This document shows, piece after piece, positions 24,921 to 33,300 of a DNA stretch of 33,703 nucleotides (positions are counted from its first letter, which is position 1; the number at the start of each line of letters is the position of its first letter). The DNA lies in contig JAZKAS010000029.1 in assembly GCA_040389005.1 (NCBI GenBank), forward strand, positions 1-33,703, given 5' to 3'. Under the pieces are notes generated by a model. The model ran no database searches. It saw only the letters and a program-made list of their open reading frames with translations, and was not told the DNA's origin. The translations under genes were made by a program, and so were the position numbers. Source of the DNA: JAGOUN01 sp040389005. GTDB lineage: Bacteria > Pseudomonadota > Gammaproteobacteria > JAGOUN01.

Positions 24921-26558
24921 ATGCAATCTACTCAATTAGAAGGTTGGTACCAGCAATTTAATTCGCTGGCTGATTATTACGAACATTTTTGTCAACGTTA
25001 TACTAACCAAGAAGCGTTTGTGCAATTTGGTTCCACGATCACGTATGGTCACGTTTGGGAAATAGCACAAAAATTTGCCTGTTTTTTGCAGCAAAAAAAT
25101 ATCCAGAAGGGTGATCGTGTCGCGATTTTATTACCCAATTGCATGCCTTACCCGGCTTGTATTATAGCGGCTCATCTTGTCGGCGCGGTAGTTGTTAACC
25201 TTAATCCTGAATACACAACCTACGAATTAGAAATACGTTTAAAAGATGCAGCGCCTAGTGCGATTGTAGTCTTAGATTGTTTTGCTGCAAAAATAGAAGA
25301 AGTATTGAAGACGGTAAAAATTTCTACTGCAGTTGTTGTTTCGATCGGCGATTTATTGCCGTCTTGGAAAAGAATCGGCGTGCAAGCTTTTTTGCATATT
25401 ACGCGACAAATTCCTGCTTATCAGTCTAATTTGTTTATAAAATTTAGAAGCACTTTATTACATATAGATTTAAATAAAATAACGATAGAAAAAACCGATT
25501 TGGCATTTTTGCAATATACCGGCGGCACGACAGGGACGATCAAAGCAGCTATGCTATCACACGGAAATTTATTAGCGAATCTCGAACAAACACGATTATT
25601 GTTTGGAGATTTTTTAAAAGAAGGTCAGGAGATTAATGTATTCGCATTGCCGATGTATCATATTTTTTCGTTAACAGTAAACTTTTTATTATCGATGGGC
25701 TTAGGGGTTAAACATATTATGATTGTTGATCCACGTCGATTATCATCGTTGATCAAAGATGTCAGTCGCTTTCCAATTACTATGATGATTGGCGTGAATA
25801 CTTTGTTTGATAAACTCATGTTGCACCCGAAATTTTCATCGCTCAATTTAGCACACTTAAAATTAGTTGTGGCAGGTGGAATGGCGGTGCAAGAAACAGT
25901 GGCACGAAAATGGCAAACGCTGACGAAGGTGCCGATTTTAGAAGGTTATGGTTTAACCGAAACATCGCCAGTAGTGTCGATGAATGATTTAACCAATCAT
26001 GATTATAATGGATCAATAGGCAAGCCGGTGTTTGCAACAGAGATCAAGTTTTTAGATGATCAACATAATGTTGTGGCAGAAGGGGAAATCGGTGAATTAG
26101 CCGTGCGTGGTCCGCAAGTCATGAGTGGTTATTGGCATCAAACTGAAGAAACAAAAGCTGTTTTTACTGAAGATCATTATTTTATGACGGGCGATATGGC
26201 TTATCGAGACTCTCAAGGATTTCTCTTTTTAAAAGAACGTAAAAAAGATATGATCGATATTTCTGGCTTAAAAGTGTATCCTTCGGAAGTTGAAGATGTT
26301 TTATTGGAACAACCGCATGTCTTAGAAGCAGCGGTAATTGGTGAAAAAACAACATCTGGCCATGAGATGGTGGTCGCTTACGTGGTGAGGGACAGCGAGA
26401 GATTATTGGAGCAAGAATTGATTCATGCTTGCAAGAAAAAATTGACGAGCTATAAAATTCCTAAAAAGATTTATTTTTGTGATAGTCTCCCAAAAAGTAA
26501 CGTCGGTAAAATATTAAAACGCGAGTTGCGTAATTTGAATGGTAAGGATAAATCATGA
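24921..26558 (+). CDS. fadD: Long-chain acyl-CoA ligase (FadD-like)
   Basis: Adenylate-forming enzyme that activates fatty acids as acyl-CoA at the inner membrane. The phosphate loop YTGGTTGTIKAAMLSHGN is near residues 195-212, followed by GYGLTETSP (about 338), TGDMA, the hinge region LKERKKDMIDISGLKVYP with its FadD-typical signature, and the terminal catalytic lysine in SNVGKILKREL. The 545-residue length is close to E. coli FadD (561). In relatives this enzyme lets the cell use exogenous, often host-derived, fatty acids. AAGGATG precedes the ATG. The stop overlaps the next gene by 4 bp (ATGA). The exact chain-length specificity is not deducible. Confidence 0.9.
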   Translation: MQSTQLEGWYQQFNSLADYYEHFCQRYTNQEAFVQFGSTITYGHVWEIAQKFACFLQQKNIQKGDRVAILLPNCMPYPACIIAAHLVGAVVVNLNPEYTTYELEIRLKDAAPSAIVVLDCFAAKIEEVLKTVKISTAVVVSIGDLLPSWKRIGVQAFLHITRQIPAYQSNLFIKFRSTLLHIDLNKITIEKTDLAFLQYTGGTTGTIKAAMLSHGNLLANLEQTRLLFGDFLKEGQEINVFALPMYHIFSLTVNFLLSMGLGVKHIMIVDPRRLSSLIKDVSRFPITMMIGVNTLFDKLMLHPKFSSLNLAHLKLVVAGGMAVQETVARKWQTLTKVPILEGYGLTETSPVVSMNDLTNHDYNGSIGKPVFATEIKFLDDQHNVVAEGEIGELAVRGPQVMSGYWHQTEETKAVFTEDHYFMTGDMAYRDSQGFLFLKERKKDMIDISGLKVYPSEVEDVLLEQPHVLEAAVIGEKTTSGHEMVVAYVVRDSERLLEQELIHACKKKLTSYKIPKKIYFCDSLPKSNVGKILKRELRNLNGKDKS

Positions 26559-27199
26559 AGTTGAGAACAAGTATTGTAATGCTATTATTGAGTTTAAGTG
26601 CATCTGCTTTTGCTGATAATCAAGCGAATACCCCATATAAACCCGGTGAGTTTTATGTTGCCCCGGGCATTGCGTATTATCATTTTTCTGATAAACGTGA
26701 TCTTCAAAATACTGCGATGGCGAATCTCAGCGCGGGGTTAGCGATCTCGGATCAATTTAGTTTAGAAGCATTTTATGGCCAAGCGGCGACGAATGAAACA
26801 CCTTCAAATCTTGATAAAGACACGCGTTTTTATATTTATTCAGGTGAAGGTGTTTATCACTTTAATCCTGACGCTGATGCAATCATTCATCCCTATATGT
26901 TAGGAGGTTTAAGTATTACCAATCAAGTCGATAATAATGACTCTGCGGGTAATACAACGCTGTTAGGTATGAGCGCAGGTCTCGGAATAGAATATTTTGT
27001 TAATCCGAATATTAGTTTATTTACCGATGCGCGTGACATTTATACGTTGAGCGGTGGAAAAAATGATTGGATGTTGAATGCAGGTATAAAATTTTTATTT
27101 GGTGGAAATCAAAAAGACAATGAAAAAACTCCTCAGCAACCTATTGAAACGGGTGGCGCATCGGGTTTTTATCAATTACAAGACCGTTCAAATGTGTAG
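26555..27199 (+). CDS. Outer-membrane beta-barrel protein, OmpA N-domain type
   Basis: 214 residues with a signal peptide (MKLRTSIVMLLLSLSASAFA, cleavage before DNQ). The mature part alternates polar and hydrophobic residues in about eight strands (EFYVAPGIAYYHF, MANLSAGLAIS, FSLEAFYGQ, HPYMLGGLSI, LLGMSAGLGIEYFV, ISLFTDARDIYTL, WMLNAGIKFLFGG), like the OmpA/OprF transmembrane domain. No C-terminal peptidoglycan-binding domain is present; the protein ends in a short polar tail. Translation is coupled to the ligase by ATGA. A role in surface contact or fatty-acid entry is conceivable from context but is only inference. Confidence 0.82.
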   Translation: MKLRTSIVMLLLSLSASAFADNQANTPYKPGEFYVAPGIAYYHFSDKRDLQNTAMANLSAGLAISDQFSLEAFYGQAATNETPSNLDKDTRFYIYSGEGVYHFNPDADAIIHPYMLGGLSITNQVDNNDSAGNTTLLGMSAGLGIEYFVNPNISLFTDARDIYTLSGGKNDWMLNAGIKFLFGGNQKDNEKTPQQPIETGGASGFYQLQDRSNV

Positions 27200-27208
27200 G
27201 GGGAGAAA

Positions 27209-28204
27209 ATGGCTATACCTTCTTTCGATCAAAATGAACTTAATAAAGTAGAAAAAATTGAAGCGTTTGATGGAAAACAAAAAATACTCGGCTCTATCGC
27301 TGCGCAACAAGAGAGTAATATCATTTTTTTTGAATGGCTAAAAAAAATGGAAATGGACCCTCTTTTGTATAGACCGACTGTGATACTTCATGAAGAAAAA
27401 GGTGAGCCGTTATTAAAAAAAGAGACCAGCTTAATCAGTGATGAAGAGGTTGAAAGAAAAATTTATTCGCTTAATTTGCAAGAGCAAGCACAAAAAGAAA
27501 TGGAAGTGTGGATGAAAGCACTCATGGAGGATATGCAAAAATTACGTGATACTTATTTGTCTAATATCGAAAAACATATGCGAAGTTTTGCTTCACAGAT
27601 GGCGACTTATGGTCATGTGTCAGAAAAAGAAGCATTGAAAAATGCATGTGACATTGAAGAGGCTGTGGCAGACGTTTATGAAGAATTTGATAAAAATCCT
27701 GAGATGATCAATCGCTATATTAGCGTAACACCGAGCGCTCCTCCACTGCCTAACGATGCTACGCAAGATGATGCCGAAACGCTGCCTGTTTCTGAACAGG
27801 TGACACCTGAAACAGCAGATCCACGTGCAATTGATGCGGGTTATGCGTACTACGCGCCGCAACCTAAGCCAGGCAGTTCGCAAAAGAAAACGTTAACGGA
27901 AGAAGAGCAGGCAAAATTAATCAGCGAAGCATTTACGAAACGATTATTAGAAAAAGATAAAGAACTTAAAGCACAACCAGGTAATAATGGCAAAGGGCTG
28001 TTTAATCTTAAAGATTCCGATGTGCTAACGCGGCAAATGGATTTTGCTGTGTACTCAATGGCTGCAAAAATCGCATTCGCCGCACAACAAAAAGCGCTCA
28101 CTCACAGTCATTTGCAACGAAATCCAGCGATAGAAGATCAAATGCAATCAATTGTTGCGCGGAATACTTCTTTGCCAAGACCAAAGCCGCCGAATTCATT
28201 CTAA
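27209..28204 (+). CDS. Hypothetical helical protein with proline-rich linker
   Basis: 331 residues, no family recognised. The N-terminal half (about 1-165) is strongly helical and charged, probably coiled coil (EEVERKIYSLNLQEQAQKEM). A Pro/Thr-rich linker at about 170-235 contains PSAPPLP and PQPKPGSS. A second helical part follows, ending in a basic proline tail, RPKPPNSF. There is no signal peptide or membrane helix. GGGGAG directly upstream of the ATG is a strong ribosome site and the gene starts 9 bp after the barrel gene, so it completes a three-gene operon. Its stop codon overlaps that of convergent hslO. The layout would suit a secreted or scaffold protein; no function is claimed. Confidence 0.82.
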   Translation: MAIPSFDQNELNKVEKIEAFDGKQKILGSIAAQQESNIIFFEWLKKMEMDPLLYRPTVILHEEKGEPLLKKETSLISDEEVERKIYSLNLQEQAQKEMEVWMKALMEDMQKLRDTYLSNIEKHMRSFASQMATYGHVSEKEALKNACDIEEAVADVYEEFDKNPEMINRYISVTPSAPPLPNDATQDDAETLPVSEQVTPETADPRAIDAGYAYYAPQPKPGSSQKKTLTEEEQAKLISEAFTKRLLEKDKELKAQPGNNGKGLFNLKDSDVLTRQMDFAVYSMAAKIAFAAQQKALTHSHLQRNPAIEDQMQSIVARNTSLPRPKPPNSF

Positions 28205-29046
28205 TGAAATAATTGTTCAACCGCTTGTTTGCTAAACTCGATGTGGTTATTGCAATAATCGCACGTAATGACTAGCGTTTTATTTGTTGAAAACGTGGCA
28301 AGTGCTTCTTGTTTTCCCAATAAACGCAGGGTGTTTTCGGCTTTTTCCTGGCTGCAAGTGCATTTGAAACTAACAGATTCTTCATCATATAAACGAATAG
28401 TTTCTTCAACGAATAAATTTTTTAATAAACGTTGATTATCCCACTTGATTAACTCTTCAGGTTTTAGCGTGCTCGTGAGTATTTCAACATGTTGCCAAAA
28501 ATCGACTTGATCGGTATTGTGGCTCGGCATTTTTTGCACGAGAAGACCAGCAAAATGCTTAGCATCATCTCCTAAAATAATTTTCGTAGGAAGTTGTTCG
28601 GATTGTTTAAAATAGGTTTCAATCGCTTCTGCAATGGTTTGATGATTGATTTCAACGACGCTCTGATAGCGCTGATTGTCGCGCGTATTTTCAAGCGTAA
28701 TGACAAGTTGGCCGGTAAAAAAAGCATCTTTAAGTTCATCAATATTTGCAGAGGTATCCCATTGCGCTAATCCACGAATTTCAAAACGATGATTGCATTT
28801 TGCCACAAGCATTTTTAAACCACTTTCGCTTTGAAATTGCAAAGTCATTTGGCCTTCATATTTTAAGCTTGAAGAGAGCAATACAGACGCAACGAGTAAT
28901 TCGCCCAAAATAGAGCGAATCACCGGAGGGTAATCATGTTGCTCCATAATGGTATGAATACTATTATTCAGACGAACAATCTTGCCCCTGACATCTGAAT
29001 GATCAAACAAAAAACCTTGTAGAAAATCTTTATTAAGTTGTTTCAT
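28201..29046 (-). CDS. hslO: Redox-regulated chaperone Hsp33
   Basis: Holdase activated by oxidation, protecting proteins under oxidative unfolding stress. The zinc-cysteine switch is complete: Cys229 and Cys231 (CTC) and Cys262 and Cys265 (CDYC), matching the C-x-C...C-x2-C pattern. The N-terminal domain shows LNNSIHTIMEQHDYPPVIRSILGEL and GQMTLQFQSESGLKMLVAKC as separate conserved stretches. 281 residues against 292 in E. coli. It begins 2 bp after gltA, so the two are cotranscribed and translation is probably coupled (no good ribosome site). Confidence 0.95.
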   Translation of the reverse strand: MKQLNKDFLQGFLFDHSDVRGKIVRLNNSIHTIMEQHDYPPVIRSILGELLVASVLLSSSLKYEGQMTLQFQSESGLKMLVAKCNHRFEIRGLAQWDTSANIDELKDAFFTGQLVITLENTRDNQRYQSVVEINHQTIAEAIETYFKQSEQLPTKIILGDDAKHFAGLLVQKMPSHNTDQVDFWQHVEILTSTLKPEELIKWDNQRLLKNLFVEETIRLYDEESVSFKCTCSQEKAENTLRLLGKQEALATFSTNKTLVITCDYCNNHIEFSKQAVEQLFH

Positions 29047-29048
29047 AT

Positions 29049-30332
29049 TTACTTATCTTTTTTGTAATTGCGTTCTGTTGATCCTGTGTAAAGCTGACGG
29101 GGTCGACCCAATTTTCGATTGTCGTCCGCCATCATTTCATTCCAGTTTGCAATCCAGCCAATGGTGCGGGCTAGGGCAAAAATCACCGTAAACATATTAC
29201 TTGGAATGCCTAATGCGCTTAATGTGATGCCGGAATAAAAATCGACGTTGGGATAGAGCTTTCTTTCAATGAAGTACGGATCACTTAATGCAATACGTTC
29301 TAATTCAATCGCCACATCAAGAATCGGATCATCTTTACGACCCACGGCATTCAACACTTCATGGCACGCTTCTTGCATCACTTTTGCGCGTGGATCATAG
29401 TTTTTATAGACACGATGCCCAAAGCCCATTAAACGGAAAGAGTCGTTTTTATCTTTCGCACGTGCAATGTACGCTGGAATATTTTTCACATCACCAATTT
29501 GACGCAGCATATTTAAACAGGCTTCGTTTGCACCACCATGCGCAGGGCCCCACAAAGCGGCAATACCCGCTGAAACGCACGCGTAAGGGTTCGCACCTGT
29601 AGACCCTGCCAATCTAACCGTTGATGTTGACGCATTTTGTTCATGATCTGCATGCAAAATAAAAATTTTGTCTAACGCTTTTGCGAGTACAGGATTCGGT
29701 TGATAGCTTTGGCACGGCGTACCAAACATCATATATAAAAAATTCTCGCTAAAAGAAAGAGAATTATCGGGATACATAAAAGGCTGACCTTGCGCATATT
29801 TATACGACATCGCGGCAATAGTCGGCATTTTTGCTACTAATCGAACCGCGGTCATACGGCGACTATCCGCATCATTGATATTAATAGTGTCGTTATAAAA
29901 AGCCGAAAGGGCACCGACAACCCCCACCATAATCGCCATCGGATGCGCGTCACGTCGAAAGCCGTTAAAGAATGTGCGTACTTGTTCATGTAGCAAAGTA
30001 TGGTGTTTAACTTCTGCTTCGAATGCTGACGCTTGTTCTTTGTTTGGTAATTCACCATTCAGCAACAAATAGCAAACTTCCAAATAGGATACATTTTCAG
30101 CTAATTGACCAATCGGATAACCACGATGTAATAAAATACCTTTGTCGCCATCGATAAACGTAATACTTGAATTACACGCTGCGGTTGACATAAAACCAGG
30201 GTCATACGTAAAGATATCGTTCTGCGCGAGCGAGCTCACATCAATCACATCGGGACCTAAAGTGCCAGAATATACCGGTAGTTCGAATGTTTTTCCGTCA
30301 ACCGTTAATGTTGCCTTGCGACCATCGGCCAT
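29049..30332 (-). CDS. gltA: Citrate synthase, type II
   Basis: Condenses oxaloacetate and acetyl-CoA at the entry to the TCA cycle. The 427 residues equal the E. coli length. Visible are the N-terminal small domain with LPVYSGTLGPDVIDVS, ILHADHEQNASTSTVR, the active-site His in GPAHGGANEA, the oxaloacetate His in LMGFGHRVYKNYDPRA and the catalytic Asp in YPNVDFYSGI. This is the hexameric, NADH-sensitive Gram-negative type by length and N-domain. AGGAAAAAA precedes the ATG. It is divergent from the HEAT-repeat gene; in many gammaproteobacteria it is directly divergent from sdhC. Confidence 0.97.
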   Translation of the reverse strand: MADGRKATLTVDGKTFELPVYSGTLGPDVIDVSSLAQNDIFTYDPGFMSTAACNSSITFIDGDKGILLHRGYPIGQLAENVSYLEVCYLLLNGELPNKEQASAFEAEVKHHTLLHEQVRTFFNGFRRDAHPMAIMVGVVGALSAFYNDTININDADSRRMTAVRLVAKMPTIAAMSYKYAQGQPFMYPDNSLSFSENFLYMMFGTPCQSYQPNPVLAKALDKIFILHADHEQNASTSTVRLAGSTGANPYACVSAGIAALWGPAHGGANEACLNMLRQIGDVKNIPAYIARAKDKNDSFRLMGFGHRVYKNYDPRAKVMQEACHEVLNAVGRKDDPILDVAIELERIALSDPYFIERKLYPNVDFYSGITLSALGIPSNMFTVIFALARTIGWIANWNEMMADDNRKLGRPRQLYTGSTERNYKKDK

Positions 30333-30379
30333 TTTTTTTCCTAGATTTTATGCGCTAAGGCGCTTCGATGCATGACTTG

Positions 30380-30408
30380 ATAATAGCTTACATTGTCAGG
30401 CTTTTAAA
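30380..30408 (-). promoter_or_regulatory. Putative gltA promoter
   Basis: Leftward -35 TTTAAA (30403-30408), 17-bp spacer, -10 TATTAT (30380-30385, 5 of 6). It would give a leader of about 40 nt before the gltA ATG, containing a small GCGCCTTAGCGC hairpin. Confidence 0.48.
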
Positions 30409-30415
30409 GCGAGTT

Positions 30416-30443
30416 TTTACAATGAAATATCAAAGTTTATAGT
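30416..30443 (+). promoter_or_regulatory. Putative promoter of the HEAT-repeat gene
   Basis: TTTACA (30416-30421), 16-bp spacer, TATAGT (30438-30443); a second -10-like TATACT is at 30445-30450. The gene therefore seems to have its own AT-rich promoter, back to back with that of gltA. Confidence 0.42.
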
Positions 30444-30492
30444 TTATACTGCTGTTTATATATTTTACTCATAAATATGTTGGAGGTTAATA

Positions 30493-32856
30493 ATGTTTTT
30501 CCCGAATATGCCGTTAGATGTGCACATTGAGGCATTTGCATTTACCCCTGTTGAAGATTTATTGGAAATGTTCTCAACGGATAGAAATGGCATTATAACA
30601 GGAGCGAAAGACACGTTAACTGCCGCGACACTTCAATTGTTTATGCGAGACACAAGTGATGCAATTGCTGCTCAAAAAATACTTCTGCCGCGTTTAGCGC
30701 GACTTGATTTATTAAAATATCCACTTTTAAGAAATAAACTTATAGATCGCTTAGGATCTTCTAATTTTGATAATGATGAAAAATGTTGCATAGCAGTATC
30801 TCTTTTCCCAAATGAAAATTTCTGTGATATTACGACAGTTATGGAACGCATAAGGGAAAGAAAGATAAATGAAGCAAGACCACGGCCATTTGATATTTCT
30901 CACTGGTTCACCAAGGTTGATAATACTACTTCCGAAAAATTGCCCAAGTTAGCAAATACAATATTATCTGATAGTGCTGAATATGATAATGAATATCTAA
31001 AAATTTTTAGGGAATTAATACAAAAAATAAAGTCTAAGCATTTGAAAGAACTTGAAGACGTCATACTATTAAACCTTATTAACGATATTAATGCTTATGT
31101 TAAACGACGCGCTATAATCGCTTTAGTCGCCTTGACTGAAAAAACTCAGATTAATGATGCGAGTTTGTTATCAATACTTCATAATTTATCTTTTATTGTT
31201 GGCGCTCAAGACCACATGGATCCACGTGGGTTAATTTATGAGCTAGTAAATGTATTAATTAAAAACGTTACACGTACGCAACTGGCTACTATGCTCGAAA
31301 CATTATTATTGCTGCTTGACAAGCATCCGGTTGTTCAAGTAGCTATCGCATTAAATTTAGCTGAAATAGTAGAAAGAATTGAGCGACGCTATTGGCTTAT
31401 AATTGCAGAAATCTTGCTGTCGATGCTAGATAAAATAGATGGTAGCCTCTTAAGGTATGTTATTGGCGTATTGAGTGTATGCACCGATGAACAAGGTGTT
31501 TTAGTACGTAGTTTTGATATTATATTCGATAAGACCATTTTTTCTGAAGATTTAGCTGAGGAATCAGAAAATTTTATTGCGCTTTCAAACGCTCTGCTGG
31601 ACAAAATTGATGTTAAATCTTGGCCTTATTTTCTAGATAAATTGTTTGAAAAATTACAAGATGAAGATGTTGTTGTTCAGTGTATGGTTGTCAGTACTTT
31701 AAAAAAAATAAGCGAAAAAATAGAAGTCAAGTTTCTGCCCCACATCAAAGAAGCGTTGTCGCTAAAATTAAATGCGGAAGACTCTTTGTTGAGAGCTGCT
31801 GTTGTAAAAGCATTCGGTAGCTTAGCCTTAAGAGAAAGTGCCGATGACGATGAATTACTCTCCATTAAACGAGAATTATGGCTAAAATTGCGAGATCGCG
31901 ATTTAAAAGTTGTATGGGCAGCGGTGGGCGCGCTAAGTCAAGTGGCGCAATGTGTATCCAGAGAAGACGCTAACAATATTATCGAGCAACTGCTCCCCTT
32001 GTTTAATCGTACTAATGCTCCTGACAATCCAGATAATAGCGACGACGAAGAGATTGGCGCGTTGAAAATTTTTGCGCAGCTGGCCGAGCAACCTAGAAAT
32101 TCACTTATTATTGCAAAAGCCTTAAAATCAAAATTAAGTCACTCAACGAGCAAGAGGGTTTCCATATCTATCGCTGTTGCTTTAGAGAAAATCGTTGAAA
32201 ATATGCAAAAGAATAATCCATTAAGAGTAAAAATTTATGCGGAACTAGTGGCTGTGTTTGTGTTTACAGATCAATTTCATGGACTGAGCAATGAAGAACA
32301 GTTTCGCGCGCAGATACAATCCTTTATTCGTCTAATGGCAACACTAAACGAAGATGGATTAATAATATTGTTGATTTCTATGCTACATGAAAATAATTTT
32401 TCACCTCAAACAAAAGCAGTGCAGGCTTTTTACGCTAGAATAGAAGAAATACATCCTGATTATCTATTAAAAATTAGCGAGGCCTTGCTTTGCGGATTCA
32501 AGCCTATAATTAACTTCAGTCATGACATCAGGGTTATTTTGAATCGCTTAATTGAGAGAATTAACCCGAATCATTTGCTGACGATTGCAGATCATTTATT
32601 GACAGGGGTTCAGGTTTTGGGGGGCATTAAAGTTGTTGATATGTTAACAAAGCTGATGATCGTAGGCATGAAGAAAGACATTGATCTTTCATTGCTATTG
32701 CCAAAAATACAGGCAAGTACTCAAATTTTTAGTGCTTCGCAAATTACATTTATGGAAGTGATGTTGAAAACAACGATTTTGATTAGAGAAGAGCGTTTTG
32801 GCACAAATTTAAAGAGAGAGATTAATGCGGGCCAATATAATGAATTTTTTCGATAG
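30493..32856 (+). CDS. Large HEAT-repeat protein with F-box-like N-terminus; candidate effector
   Basis: 787 residues with no signal peptide or membrane helix. The N-terminus PNMPLDVHIEAFAF followed by TPVEDLLEMFSTDRN (residues 4-32) fits the F-box pattern L-P-x-D/E-V...I...F...x-P-x-x-D-L-L-x-x-F-x-x-x-R. The rest is an all-helical repeat solenoid. HEAT units are clearest at about 187-214 (NDINAYVKRRAIIALVAL) and 375-490 (DEDVVVQCMVVSTLKKISEK, AEDSLLRAAVVKAFGSLALR, DRDLKVVWAAVGALSQVAQ), with the D-x-x-V-x-x-A-x-x-A-L signature. A strong TGGAGGT ribosome site precedes the ATG. F-box proteins of intracellular bacteria hijack host SCF ubiquitin ligases, so host targeting is a reasonable inference; the F-box call itself is by eye. 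It interrupts the usual gltA-sdhC junction. Confidence 0.85.
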   Translation: MFFPNMPLDVHIEAFAFTPVEDLLEMFSTDRNGIITGAKDTLTAATLQLFMRDTSDAIAAQKILLPRLARLDLLKYPLLRNKLIDRLGSSNFDNDEKCCIAVSLFPNENFCDITTVMERIRERKINEARPRPFDISHWFTKVDNTTSEKLPKLANTILSDSAEYDNEYLKIFRELIQKIKSKHLKELEDVILLNLINDINAYVKRRAIIALVALTEKTQINDASLLSILHNLSFIVGAQDHMDPRGLIYELVNVLIKNVTRTQLATMLETLLLLLDKHPVVQVAIALNLAEIVERIERRYWLIIAEILLSMLDKIDGSLLRYVIGVLSVCTDEQGVLVRSFDIIFDKTIFSEDLAEESENFIALSNALLDKIDVKSWPYFLDKLFEKLQDEDVVVQCMVVSTLKKISEKIEVKFLPHIKEALSLKLNAEDSLLRAAVVKAFGSLALRESADDDELLSIKRELWLKLRDRDLKVVWAAVGALSQVAQCVSREDANNIIEQLLPLFNRTNAPDNPDNSDDEEIGALKIFAQLAEQPRNSLIIAKALKSKLSHSTSKRVSISIAVALEKIVENMQKNNPLRVKIYAELVAVFVFTDQFHGLSNEEQFRAQIQSFIRLMATLNEDGLIILLISMLHENNFSPQTKAVQAFYARIEEIHPDYLLKISEALLCGFKPIINFSHDIRVILNRLIERINPNHLLTIADHLLTGVQVLGGIKVVDMLTKLMIVGMKKDIDLSLLLPKIQASTQIFSASQITFMEVMLKTTILIREERFGTNLKREINAGQYNEFFR

Positions 32857-32861
32857 CTTAG

Positions 32862-32890
32862 TTTTTTTTCTAGTCAAGTGCCGGTATACT
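32862..32890 (+). promoter_or_regulatory. Putative sdhC promoter
   Basis: A good -10, TATACT (32885-32890), with only a weak T-rich -35 region 17 bp upstream (32862-32867). It overlaps the alternative upstream GTG start of sdhC, which argues that translation begins downstream at TTG 32926. Confidence 0.35.
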
Positions 32891-32925
32891 CTGTCACTTG
32901 TTGCTTTTTAAATGGAGCTCTTATT

Positions 32926-33300
32926 TTGTCTAAAAAAAGACCGGTTAATTTAAACTTGCTGACCATCAGGTTTCCCATCGCGGCGATTAGCTCGATTTTA
33001 CATCGTGCTTCTGGCTTATTATTGTTTCTCGCCCTTCCACTGGTATTGTGGGGGTTAGAACGATCCTTTACAACCGAAGGCTTTGCGTGGTTGCAGCAAG
33101 CCAATGCGTGTATTGTCGTAAAATTAATCGAATGGTTCTTATTATCAGGCTTGATCTATCATGTCGTGGCGGGAATTCGTCACTTGTTGATGGATGCTGG
33201 TCATTTTGAAACCAAGCAAAGTGGCCCCATCTCAGCTTGGACGGTCATTATTATCAGTGCATTGCTGATTATCGCAACGGGGGCATGGCTATTATTATGA
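32926..33300 (+). CDS. sdhC: Succinate dehydrogenase cytochrome b556 subunit
   Basis: Membrane anchor carrying part of the heme b and ubiquinone site. The start KKRPVNLNLLTIRFPIAAISSILHR (two conserved pieces, RPVNL and ILHRASG) is very close to E. coli SdhC. The heme ligand is His79 in YHVVAGIRHLLMD, and three membrane helices are evident. TTG 32926 is chosen: GGAG lies 8 nt upstream and the N-terminus then aligns with E. coli. The in-frame GTG at 32878 would add 16 unrelated residues and overlap a promoter-like TATACT. 124 residues. The stop overlaps sdhD as ATGA. Confidence 0.94.
   Translation: MSKKRPVNLNLLTIRFPIAAISSILHRASGLLLFLALPLVLWGLERSFTTEGFAWLQQANACIVVKLIEWFLLSGLIYHVVAGIRHLLMDAGHFETKQSGPISAWTVIIISALLIIATGAWLLL

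Noticed and set aside
32878..32925. GTG 32878 as sdhC start
   Set aside because: Adds 16 residues unlike any SdhC and overlaps a promoter-like TATACT; TTG 32926 has a proper ribosome site.
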